Shown: piece after piece, positions 1 through 6,770 of the stretch
How positions within the stretch are numbered: the first letter of the stretch is position 1
How the letters are laid out: the number at the start of each line of letters is the position of its first letter
The notes under the pieces: generated by a model
The model's input: the letters and a program-made list of their open reading frames with translations, nothing else
Databases searched by the model: none
Told to the model about the DNA's origin: nothing
Source: Dehalococcoidia bacterium
GTDB lineage: Bacteria; Chloroflexota; Dehalococcoidia; SZUA-161; SpSt-899
Length of the DNA stretch: 10,563 nt
Assembly (NCBI GenBank): GCA_023271515.1
Contig: JALPXQ010000044.1
Span: 1-10,563 of the forward strand
Direction: 5' to 3'
Translations under genes and position numbers: made by a program

Positions 1-650
1 ATATACCTAAGGTGGGTGGTTTTGTCCCCTTCGATCTGGAGAGGGTGGTTGCGCGTGAGCCAGATCTGGTGCTAGCCGCTGGCATTCACCATCCGGATGG
101 AATCGCCGCCCTGGAGGAGGTCGGCATAACTGTCTTTGTCCTGGCGCCAAAGACCCTGGGTAGGGTACTTGCTAATATTGCCTTAGTCGGGGAAATCACC
201 GGCAAGAGTGAGGAGGCCATCCGGCTGGTTACCGATCTTGAGGAGAGAATCGAGGCAATAACTGCCAGAACACAGCTTCTGACTGATGAGCAAAGACCAC
301 GGGTTCTATATCTAGTCTGGCATGACCCGCTATGGGTCGCTGGATCAGGAACCTTCGCAAATGACCTGATCATTAAAGCCGGGGGGAAAAACATTGCTCA
401 TGACCTGGCGGACTGGGCGGTTATTGATCTGGAAACGGTCATTGCCCGAGATCCCCAGGTGATTATCGCCACTCACGGCGCAGCCGGAGTAAAGGATGAC
501 CCCCGTTTGGCAGCAACCACAGCAGGAATGGAAGACCGGGTATACCTGGTTGAGGAAGATCCATTCCAGCGCCCGGGACCAAGGCTGGTTGATGCCCTGG
601 AGGTGTTGGCCGGACTTCTCCAGCCCGAACTTTTCCCGGGACAACGATGA
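1..650 (+). CDS. btuF: Corrinoid (vitamin B12) ABC transporter substrate-binding protein, 3' part only
   Basis: This is the C-terminal part (about 215 residues) of a periplasmic or lipid-anchored binding protein of the BtuF/FhuD/FepB class (Peripla_BP_2 fold). The reading frame is open to the window edge, with the first full codon at base 3, so the N-terminus and signal peptide are missing. A GTG at 12 is internal: residues before it (IPK) continue into VGGF, the typical family motif, followed by the PDLVLA strand. Later family landmarks are visible: a YLVWHDPLWVAGSGTF stretch, an AGGKNIA helix start, and the IARDPQVIIATHG strand. The stop overlaps the btuC start as ATGA (647-650), so the two are translationally coupled. 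The family also includes haem and iron-siderophore binders. Cobalamin is inferred from the nearby cobU and cobQ and from the BtuC/BtuD partners. Confidence 0.82.
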   Translation, partial: IPKVGGFVPFDLERVVAREPDLVLAAGIHHPDGIAALEEVGITVFVLAPKTLGRVLANIALVGEITGKSEEAIRLVTDLEERIEAITARTQLLTDEQRPRVLYLVWHDPLWVAGSGTFANDLIIKAGGKNIAHDLADWAVIDLETVIARDPQVIIATHGAAGVKDDPRLAATTAGMEDRVYLVEEDPFQRPGPRLVDALEVLAGLLQPELFPGQR

Positions 651-1738
651 TGTCATTCAACCCGCCGAGCGCTACGACCATGCCACTGCCGGAAACTACC
701 CCGGCCTATTCGCTGCGCTGGCGAACCCGGCTGTACAGCATTGCCGGGCTGGCCCTGCTTCTGGGAGTGGTTATGGTTGTTGCTTCAGCGGTGGGAAGCA
801 CGCACATCCCAATTGGCACTATATGGGGGGTGTTGCTTTCCCGGCTACCCTTTGTAGATATCATCCCTGCCTGGCCAGCAGCCACGGAGACGATTATTGT
901 TGATATTCGCCTGCCCCGGGTGGTGCTGGCAGGACTGGTCGGTGCTGCCCTGGCTGTGGCCGGGGCTACCTATCAGGGGCTGTTTCGCAACCCTCTGGCT
1001 GACCCCTATCTCATCGGGGTGGCTCAAGGGGCGGCCCTGGGCGCGGTGGTTGGATTCCTTCTCCCCTCGTCAGTGGCCGGCCTTAGTCTCATCCCCGCGC
1101 TAGCCTTTTTCGGCGGTCTTCTAGCGGTAGCTGTTGTCTATTCCATAGCCAGGGTGGGCAAAACTTTACCGGTAACCACCCTTATCCTGGCCGGTGTGGC
1201 TCTGGGTGCCTTTCTCGCATCCATCACCTCCTACCTGATGATTACTTCCGGGGATAGATTGCACGGCATAATCTCCTGGCTTATGGGCAGATTCTCCTTA
1301 AGCAACTGGGGGCAAGTATGGGTGATTGTTGCGCCCTCTGTCATCGGGGTGGTATTCATCTGGCTTCATGCCCGACCACTAAATGTGATGCAGCTTGATG
1401 AGGAACAGGCACAGCAACTGGGAATTAATGTCGAGCGGGTCAAGTTGATTTTGCTGGTGGCGGCAACTCTCATCACCGCCGCCGCGGTCTCCTTTGTGGG
1501 GACTATCGGGTTTGTGGGCATCATCATCCCCCATGCGGTGCGCCTTATCTGGGGTCCTGACCACCGTTTTCTGCTGCCACTCACTACCCTTGCCGGGGCC
1601 AATTTTTTAATCCTGGCGGATACTGCAGCACGGACAGTGCTGGCACCCACTGAGATACCGGTGGGGGTGATAACCGCCTTTTTCGGAGCGCCGTTCTTTC
1701 TCTATCTACTGCGACAGAAAAAGAGGGCGGTGTTTTAG
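647..1738 (+). CDS. btuC: Cobalamin-type ABC transporter permease (FecCD family)
   Basis: This is the integral membrane subunit of a type II importer, 363 residues, close to the family length once a short polar N-terminal extension of about 28 residues is allowed for. About ten hydrophobic segments are expected, the first at about residues 31-49. Conserved FecCD blocks are present: YQGLFRNPLADPYLIG (109-124), GTIGFVGIIIPHAVRL (285-300), the coupling-helix region with PDHRFLLP (304-311), and the C-terminal EIPVGVITAFFGAPFF (336-351). The start ATG overlaps the btuF stop by four bases. A weak GGGA lies five bases upstream, and a second ATG directly follows. It would form a homodimeric channel taking corrinoid from BtuF, driven by BtuD. 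Substrate class is inferred from context because haem and siderophore permeases share the same motifs. Confidence 0.88.
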   Translation: MMSFNPPSATTMPLPETTPAYSLRWRTRLYSIAGLALLLGVVMVVASAVGSTHIPIGTIWGVLLSRLPFVDIIPAWPAATETIIVDIRLPRVVLAGLVGAALAVAGATYQGLFRNPLADPYLIGVAQGAALGAVVGFLLPSSVAGLSLIPALAFFGGLLAVAVVYSIARVGKTLPVTTLILAGVALGAFLASITSYLMITSGDRLHGIISWLMGRFSLSNWGQVWVIVAPSVIGVVFIWLHARPLNVMQLDEEQAQQLGINVERVKLILLVAATLITAAAVSFVGTIGFVGIIIPHAVRLIWGPDHRFLLPLTTLAGANFLILADTAARTVLAPTEIPVGVITAFFGAPFFLYLLRQKKRAVF

Positions 1739-1751
1739 AGGTGGTGATCGC

Positions 1752-2588
1752 ATGTTAAAGCTGGAAAACGTCACACTCGGCTACGGCAAGCACACAGTTT
1801 TAAGCGGCATCAACCTCGAGGTTGCGCCGGGGGAGCTTCTAGGCATCATTGGACCGAATGGCTCGGGGAAATCGACCCTGATCAAGGGTATCTGCCATTT
1901 GCTCACCCTGAAGAGCGGGCGTGTCCTTATCGATGGACGAGACGCAGCCGGTATGGGCAGGAGCGAACTGGCCTGCCTCGTCGCTGTGGTGCCTCAGATA
2001 GCCGCTCTGCCCGAATCCTTCACCGGCTTTGAGATCGTGCTCATGGGGAGGACACCTCACCTGGGCTTGCTTCGTTATGAAAGCCGGAGTGACTTCGATA
2101 TTGCCTGGCAAGCGATGGAGATAACCAAGACCCAGCCCTTTGCCGAACGAAGGGTCGGCGAGCTCTCCAGCGGCGAGAGGCAACGTCTTACCATTGCCAG
2201 AGCTTTGACTCAGGAGCCGAAACTTATTCTCCTCGATGAGCCCACCTCCCACTTAGATATCAACTATCAGATCGAGACCCTCGATCTCGTTAAAGGCCTC
2301 TGTCAGGAGCAGAACCTGGCAACAGTAGCGGCCCTGCACGACCTGAACCTCGCCGCCCAATACTGTGACCGGCTCATAATGCTCAATAGGGGGGGGATCC
2401 ATGCCGAGGGCTCGCCAAAGGAGGTGATTACCGCGCAGCATATCAAGGCAGTCTACGGCGCCGAGGTCTGTGTCTACCCTCACCCGTTCAACGCCCTGCC
2501 GGCAACGCTCATCATCCCCGGCGATGGCAGGAGTCCGTCATTTAAGAAGGGAGATTGCCAGCCTTTCCTCTTGTCATCCAACTCATAG
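1752..2588 (+). CDS. btuD: Cobalamin-type ABC transporter ATP-binding protein
   Basis: This is the cytoplasmic ATPase of the importer, 278 residues. All nucleotide-binding elements are present in order: Walker A GPNGSGKST (34-42), Q-loop Gln82, signature LSSGERQR (138-145), Walker B with catalytic Glu, LILLDEPTSHLD (158-169), and H-loop His196. The C-terminal VYGAEVCVYPHP region is typical of the FecE/BtuD/HmuV group. A GAGGTG ribosome-binding site precedes the ATG, 13 bases after the btuC stop. Two oddities are visible. There is a run of eight G (2389-2396) inside the gene, across which the frame still reads through as family-like sequence. The last roughly 22 residues look like a poorly conserved tail, and the DNA beneath them carries the -35 box of the purA promoter. 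No terminator follows, so read-through into purA is possible. Confidence 0.9.
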   Translation: MLKLENVTLGYGKHTVLSGINLEVAPGELLGIIGPNGSGKSTLIKGICHLLTLKSGRVLIDGRDAAGMGRSELACLVAVVPQIAALPESFTGFEIVLMGRTPHLGLLRYESRSDFDIAWQAMEITKTQPFAERRVGELSSGERQRLTIARALTQEPKLILLDEPTSHLDINYQIETLDLVKGLCQEQNLATVAALHDLNLAAQYCDRLIMLNRGGIHAEGSPKEVITAQHIKAVYGAEVCVYPHPFNALPATLIIPGDGRSPSFKKGDCQPFLLSSNS

Positions 2589-2599
2589 GGTGCTATACT
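2571..2599 (+). promoter_or_regulatory. Sigma-70-type promoter for purA
   Basis: A TTGTCA -35 box (2571-2576) and a TATACT -10 box (2594-2599) are separated by exactly 17 bp. The -35 box is inside the final codons of btuD and the spacer covers the btuD stop. Transcription would begin near 2606, leaving about a 35-base leader with a strong GAGAGGTGG ribosome-binding site (2628-2636) before the purA ATG at 2641. This is inferred from hexamers and spacing only. Confidence 0.7.
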
Positions 2600-2640
2600 C
2601 TTGATGGCTTCAAAGTAAGCAACTCTAGAGAGGTGGTCAG

Positions 2641-3924
2641 ATGCCAGCAATTGCTATCATCGGGGGGCAGTGGGGGGATGAGGGGAAGGGAAAACTTATT
2701 GACCTTCTGGCGGAAAAGGCCAGCATTGTGGCACGTTTTTCCGGCGGAAACAATGCCGGGCATACCGTGGTAAACGAGTTTGGCGAATTCAAGCTGCACA
2801 TGATACCCTCGGGCATCTTCCACTCTCATGTGGATTGCCTGATCGGCAACGGCATGGTGATCAACCCCCGGGTTCTGATCGACGAAATCGAGGCTCTCCA
2901 GGGGCGCGGTATCGAGGCCACCCGGCTTTTCATCAGCGACCGGGCCCATCTGATCATGCCCTATCATATATTGCTTGATGCGCTGGAAGAGGATGCTCGG
3001 GGCAAGAATTCCATAGGCACTACCAGATTAGGAATAGGCCCGGCCTATGCAGATAAGGTGGCACGACTGGGAATCAGGTTTGGTGATCTGCTGAACAGAG
3101 ACTTGTTCCGCAGGCGACTTCGCGCTATTCTGAATCACAAGAATGCGATTATAAGCAGGGTCTTTGGGGCCAGTCCTCTCTCCTTCGATGAAGTTTATCA
3201 GGAGTATTGCCATCATAGTGACCGGCTGCTTCCATTCATACGGGAGACAAGTCTGATGGTGAGTGAGGCATTAGAAAAGGGCGATACCGTTCTCCTTGAG
3301 GGTGCCCAGGGAACCATGCTGGACATCGACTTCGGCACCTATCCCTACGTGACCTCTTCTCCTTGCATAGCCGGCGGTGCCTGCCTGGGGATAGGGATAA
3401 GCCCCCTGCAGATTGACAGGATCATCGGGGTATACAAGGCATATACCACCCGGGTAGGCGGTGGCCCGATGCCAACGGAGTTAAAGGATGCTATCGGAGA
3501 CATGATGCGGGAAAGGGGCAAAGAATATGGTACCACCACAGGCCGCCCTCGACGCTGTGGCTGGTTCGATGGCGTTATGACGCGTTTCAGCGCTCGACTG
3601 AACGGTTTTACCGGGATAGCCCTCACCAAGTTCGATGTCCTTGATACCCTGCCCACGATCAAGATATGCACCGGCTATGAGCTTGAGGGCACTGTCCTGG
3701 ACAATCCCCCTCCCAACTTCGCCACCCTGGAGAAATGCCGCCCCGTCTGGGAGGAGATGCCGGGCTGGCAGACATCCACACATCATATCCGCAACTTCGA
3801 CGATCTTCCCCGGGAAGCCCGGCAGTATGTGACAAGAATCGAGGAGCTGGTTGGCTGTCCGGTTGATCTGATCTCCGTAGGCCCCAGCAGGGAAGAATCG
3901 ATCATAGTCAGGCCCATCTTGTGA
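2641..3924 (+). CDS. purA: Adenylosuccinate synthetase
   Basis: It joins IMP and aspartate using GTP to make adenylosuccinate, the committed step to AMP, in the cytoplasm. The protein is 427 residues, the normal family length. Signature elements: GQWGDEGKGK P-loop with catalytic Asp13 (9-18), NAGHT with catalytic His41 (38-42), the IMP-contact block GTTRLGIGPAYADKVAR (126-142), EGAQGTMLDIDFGTYPYVTSS starting at 220, the aspartate-loop region TTTGRPRRCGWFD (298-310), the guanine-recognition TKFD (329-332), and the C-terminal SVGPSRE (412-418). The 126-142 block has Leu where E. coli has Arg, but this spot is variable in the family. The start has a strong ribosome-binding site and its own promoter. 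The 5' end of the coding sequence is very G-rich. The 3' end overlaps convergent pyrK by 17 bp. Confidence 0.97.
   Translation: MPAIAIIGGQWGDEGKGKLIDLLAEKASIVARFSGGNNAGHTVVNEFGEFKLHMIPSGIFHSHVDCLIGNGMVINPRVLIDEIEALQGRGIEATRLFISDRAHLIMPYHILLDALEEDARGKNSIGTTRLGIGPAYADKVARLGIRFGDLLNRDLFRRRLRAILNHKNAIISRVFGASPLSFDEVYQEYCHHSDRLLPFIRETSLMVSEALEKGDTVLLEGAQGTMLDIDFGTYPYVTSSPCIAGGACLGIGISPLQIDRIIGVYKAYTTRVGGGPMPTELKDAIGDMMRERGKEYGTTTGRPRRCGWFDGVMTRFSARLNGFTGIALTKFDVLDTLPTIKICTGYELEGTVLDNPPPNFATLEKCRPVWEEMPGWQTSTHHIRNFDDLPREARQYVTRIEELVGCPVDLISVGPSREESIIVRPIL
2662..2690 (+). other. G-quadruplex-capable tract at the start of purA
   Basis: Four G runs lie close together on the coding strand: G6 (2662-2667), G6 (2672-2677), G4 (2682-2685) and G3 (2688-2690), with loops of 4, 4 and 2 bases. 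This satisfies the usual G3+N1-7 pattern. It lies over codons 8-17, encoding the conserved P-loop, and begins 21 bases after the start codon. The glycines are mostly GGG codons. Folding and any effect on translation are not shown. Confidence 0.6.
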
Positions 3925-4699
3925 GCCTGTTTGCCCCAGGCTCCTTCACCTCTTCCCAGATGATTTCCCCCAGCCGGAATACGGGGCCGTCCCGACAGAC
4001 CAGCCTTATTCCCTGCCTGGTCATCACCGCGCAGCCGCGGCATGCCCCCACCCCGCAGCCCATCACCTGCTCCAGCAGGACCTGCACCGGCTTGTCGCCC
4101 AGTCCCATCTCTGCCATCCTGCGATACATGGGAACAGGACCACAGGCAAATATCTGGTCGGCCCAATCCGCAAGGGAAGGCAGAAAATCAGTTGCCTGAC
4201 CCCTCCCTCCCGCTGAGCCGTCATCAGTGACGCAAATGACTTCCACTCCTCCGGGGATAAAGTCTTGGGGATAGAGTCTAGCGGCAGTCTCTGCACCGAT
4301 CACCAATTTCACCGAAAGACCAGCTCCCACGCCCTCCTTGGCCAGGGCTACTAGAGGAGCGACCCCGATTCCTCCGGCAATCAGAAGCAGTTTCTGCGAA
4401 CCCTGGCGGATCTCAAATCCGTTCCCCAGCGGACCCAGGAGATCGACATACTCGCTCACCAAGCGGCCTGAGAGCCATTCGGTTCCCTGCCCTACCACGG
4501 CGAAGAGCAGCGCCAGCTTACTGCCATCGGTTTTATGAATGCTCAATGGACGCCGTAGCGGAAGATGGTCCCCGCAGCGAAGGGTGACGAACTGTCCCGG
4601 TCGGGCTTCCGCGGTGATATCCGGAGCCTCAATCCAGATGAGGTAAACCCCGGGCATTATCTGCGTGCGGGAAACTATGGGGGCTGGAACCTGTACCAA
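3908..4699 (-). CDS. pyrK: Dihydroorotate dehydrogenase B electron-transfer subunit
   Basis: PyrK passes electrons between NAD and the catalytic PyrD subunit through FAD and a [2Fe-2S] cluster, in orotate synthesis for pyrimidines. The protein is 263 residues. It has an N-terminal FAD-binding barrel with RRPLSI (49-54), an NAD-binding half starting at GGIGVAP (109-115) with CGPVPMY (186-192), and the C-terminal cluster motif with Cys215, Cys220, Cys223 and Cys235 followed by DGPVF. This is the diagnostic PyrK arrangement, unlike general ferredoxin reductases. The start is a TTG: AAGGGG (4708-4713) sits eight bases upstream, and no in-frame ATG or GTG lies between. It starts four bases after the histidine kinase stop, so it is last in that operon. 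No pyrD is in the window. Its 3' end overlaps purA tail to tail. Confidence 0.93.
   Translation of the reverse strand: MVQVPAPIVSRTQIMPGVYLIWIEAPDITAEARPGQFVTLRCGDHLPLRRPLSIHKTDGSKLALLFAVVGQGTEWLSGRLVSEYVDLLGPLGNGFEIRQGSQKLLLIAGGIGVAPLVALAKEGVGAGLSVKLVIGAETAARLYPQDFIPGGVEVICVTDDGSAGGRGQATDFLPSLADWADQIFACGPVPMYRRMAEMGLGDKPVQVLLEQVMGCGVGACRGCAVMTRQGIRLVCRDGPVFRLGEIIWEEVKEPGANRLTRWA
3923..3943. terminator. Hairpin at the convergent purA/pyrK junction, possible bidirectional terminator
   Basis: GAGCCTG (3923-3929) and CAGGCTC (3937-3943) form a perfect 7-bp stem with a 7-base loop. The stem includes the last bases of the purA stop codon and lies inside the pyrK coding end. No run of T follows on either strand, only a pyrimidine-rich stretch on the plus strand. 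It is therefore not a classic intrinsic terminator. It is the only obvious structure where two converging transcripts meet. Confidence 0.35.
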
Positions 4700-4703
4700 G
4701 TTA

Positions 4704-6059
4704 TCATCCCCTTCTAGTCGGCAACCTGAAACTGAAAGTGGAGCCTCGCCCCTCCTCGCTCTTTGCCCAAATCTCGCCGCCGTGAGCCTGAATTATGTGT
4801 TTGGCAATCGCAAGCCCCAGTCCAGTGCCCTCACTGGAACGAGCCTTATCCGCCTTGTAGAAGCGCTCGAAAACGTGCGGCAGATCCTCCGCCGGGATGC
4901 CGGCACCCGTATCCTCCACGGCGACCAAGACGCCATCGTCCTCCGACTTAGCCGAGATAATAATCCTGCCGCTTGCTGGAGTGAACTTGAGGGCATTGTC
5001 AAGCAGGTTAGTCAGCACCTGCAGGATTCGCTCTCCCTCAGCCGGGATCATCGGCAGTGCAGGATCGGACTGCCTCAAGATATCGATCTGCTTTCTTTCT
5101 GACTGTGGCTTGAGCTTGGTTATGGCCTGGTCAATTAGTGAGTTCAGGTCTACCGGAGCTATCTCCAACTCATTTTGCCCCGTCTCGATCCGCGATAGTT
5201 CCGCCAGTTCCCGTACCAACTGAGTCATACGGTCAACCTCGCCGCCCATCATGGTCAGAAAATCCTTGGCTATCTGGCGGTCATCAATCGCCCCCTCGTT
5301 AAGGGTCTCCAGGACGGCCTTCATCGACGCCAGAGGTGTTCTCAGTTCGTGCGAGATATTGCCTACGAACTCCTGCCTCATCGTCTGGAAGCGCCGGACC
5401 TCGGTGAGGTCCTGGAATATGAGCAAAGCACCACTTGCACCATTGTCCAGGATCGGAGAAGCGATAACTCTCAGCAATCGACCCCTTGACTCGATCTGTG
5501 CTGCTTGTTGTTGTCGGCTCTTGAGGCATGATTGCAGCGTGTCGCTGATCTCGTGGTCGGGGACTGCTTCTATTAGGGGATGTCCGATGGCCGCCTTTTC
5601 TTCGAAGCCGAAAAGTTTTTCGGCTGCCGGGTTTACCATGAGAACGTTCCCCTTGGCGTCAGCCATCAATACACCATCGGCCATGGTGGAGAGTACTGCC
5701 GCCAGCCTGTTCCTCTCAGTGGAGAGAGCGCCCATCATCTCTCTAAAACCCTCGGTCATCTCGTTAAAGGCATGTGCCAGTTCGGCGGATTCATCCCCTG
5801 TCCCCACATGGATTTTCTGATCCATCTCCCCCGATGCTATCCTTTTCGCCGCCTGCGTGACTGCCTTTATGGGTCTGGTGATGGCTCTGGCAATAAGGAG
5901 CGCCACCAGGATGGAAAACAGCGTGGCGAGGCCCATTGCCAGGACGACAATGGAGCGGTCGATCCCCGTGTCGGCCAGATAGAACCCCAGTATGCTCATG
6001 CCGACCAAGATGAGCAAGCTATAAGGTATCGCTATCCGCCATTTGATGCTGCCAAACAT
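4704..6059 (-). CDS. PhoR-like sensor histidine kinase (TM-TM-HAMP-PAS-HisKA-HATPase)
   Basis: This is a membrane-bound sensor kinase of 451 residues, partner of the response regulator just upstream. Order of parts: two transmembrane helices (about 10-28 and 36-59), a HAMP linker (about 58-110), a PAS domain (about 115-225), HisKA with the phospho-accepting His237 in SHELRTP, then the ATPase domain with N box NLLDNALKFT (351-360), DTGAGI (383-388), FERFYKAD (397-404) and GTGLGLAI (411-418). Only about seven residues separate the two helices, so there is almost no outside sensor domain. Sensing is probably through the membrane, a partner protein, or the cytoplasmic PAS. The sequence after the active His (VLETLNEGAIDD) resembles PhoR kinases, but no phosphate transport genes are nearby to confirm this role. 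A GAAGG site (6065-6069) inside the regulator end gives the ribosome-binding site, with a one-base gap. Confidence 0.9.
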   Translation of the reverse strand: MFGSIKWRIAIPYSLLILVGMSILGFYLADTGIDRSIVVLAMGLATLFSILVALLIARAITRPIKAVTQAAKRIASGEMDQKIHVGTGDESAELAHAFNEMTEGFREMMGALSTERNRLAAVLSTMADGVLMADAKGNVLMVNPAAEKLFGFEEKAAIGHPLIEAVPDHEISDTLQSCLKSRQQQAAQIESRGRLLRVIASPILDNGASGALLIFQDLTEVRRFQTMRQEFVGNISHELRTPLASMKAVLETLNEGAIDDRQIAKDFLTMMGGEVDRMTQLVRELAELSRIETGQNELEIAPVDLNSLIDQAITKLKPQSERKQIDILRQSDPALPMIPAEGERILQVLTNLLDNALKFTPASGRIIISAKSEDDGVLVAVEDTGAGIPAEDLPHVFERFYKADKARSSEGTGLGLAIAKHIIQAHGGEIWAKSEEGRGSTFSFRLPTRRG

Positions 6060-6060
6060 A

Positions 6061-6756
6061 CTAACCTTCGATCTTGTAGCCTGTACCTCTGACAGTTATC
6101 AGTCGCCTGGGCTTTGATGGCTCGGTCTCTAGCTTTTCCCGAAGCCAGCGAATGTGCACATCCACGGTGCGGGTATCCCCAAAGTAGTCATAGCCCCAAA
6201 CTCGTTCCAGGAGGTGCTCCCGTGAAAAGACCCGCCCCTTGTTGCCGGCCAGGTAGGCAAGCAGGTCGAATTCCTTTGGCGTCAGACTGACGGTAGCCTC
6301 ACCGATAGATACCTGGTGTTTGCCAAGGTCTATCGTCAGGTCAGCTATCCTCAGCACACCCCCCTCAACCCCTCCAGGTTTAGACTGCATTGCGGCGCGG
6401 CGCAGTATGGCTTTGATGCGGGCCTTGAGTTCACGCATGCTGAAGGGCTTGGCCATATAGTCATCGGCACCCAGTTCCAGGCCGAGCACCTTGTCGATTT
6501 CCTCCTCTCTGGCAGTGAGCATCAGGATGGGCACGGTTATGTCCTTGCGGAGGATTCGGCAGACTTCAAAACCGTCAAGTTGGGGCAGCATGATGTCGAG
6601 GATGATGAGGTCGGGCGACTCGGAGCGCGCCGAGTTCAGCGCCTGAATGCCATCGGCTGCGGTGACCACGGTATACCCCTCTTTATCCAGGTTGTAACGC
6701 AGCACCTCAAGCAGGGTCTCTTCGTCTTCTACTATCAGGATTTTCCCTGCAGACAT
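6061..6756 (-). CDS. OmpR/PhoB-family response regulator
   Basis: This is a DNA-binding response regulator, 231 residues from the chosen start. The receiver domain (about 5-118) has acidic pocket residues Glu10 and Asp11, phospho-acceptor Asp54 in LDIMLP, switch Thr81 and Lys103 in AKPF. The winged-helix output domain (about 134-229) has the SLTPKEFDLLAYL, VWGYDYFGDTRTVDVHI and VRGTGYKIE landmarks. An in-frame GTG at 6762 is possible, but AAGGAG (6764-6769) lies only one base from it and seven bases from the ATG at 6756, so the ATG is preferred. The gene lies 14 bases after mnmE and one base before its kinase. PhoB, PhoP and WalR orthology cannot be separated from sequence alone. Targets are unknown. 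Confidence 0.92.
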   Translation of the reverse strand: MSAGKILIVEDEETLLEVLRYNLDKEGYTVVTAADGIQALNSARSESPDLIILDIMLPQLDGFEVCRILRKDITVPILMLTAREEEIDKVLGLELGADDYMAKPFSMRELKARIKAILRRAAMQSKPGGVEGGVLRIADLTIDLGKHQVSIGEATVSLTPKEFDLLAYLAGNKGRVFSREHLLERVWGYDYFGDTRTVDVHIRWLREKLETEPSKPRRLITVRGTGYKIEG

Positions 6757-6763
6757 TGCCACT

Positions 6764-6769
6764 CTCCTT
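6764..6769 (-). promoter_or_regulatory. Ribosome-binding site that fixes the response regulator start
   Basis: AAGGAG on the minus strand, seven bases before the ATG at 6756 and only one base before the alternative GTG at 6762. It lies immediately after the mnmE stop codon. The spacing supports the ATG. Confidence 0.7.
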
Positions 6770-6770
6770 C

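Noticed and set aside
127..142. Nothing CRISPR-like, phage-like or insertion-sequence-like found anywhere in the window
   Set aside because: No spaced direct repeats, terminal inverted repeats or transposase and integrase genes were seen on either strand. These coordinates are only a placeholder for the whole window.
12..650. GTG at 12 as the real start of the binding protein
   Set aside because: The frame is open to the window edge and residues before it continue the family motif, so the gene is simply truncated by the window.
496..903. A 135-codon plus-strand frame across btuF and btuC
   Set aside because: It is an out-of-frame shadow of both genes, which have clear family motifs in their own frames.
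2589..2640. Intrinsic terminator after btuD
   Set aside because: No stem followed by a T run is present. The gap holds the purA promoter and ribosome-binding site only.
3016..3066. Leu in place of a basic residue in the PurA GTT..GIGP motif as a sign of lost activity
   Set aside because: This position varies among functional PurA proteins, and the catalytic Asp, His, IMP-contact Arg and guanine-recognition residues are all intact.
6757..6762. GTG at 6762 as the start of the response regulator
   Set aside because: The AAGGAG site is only one base from that GTG but seven bases from the ATG at 6756.
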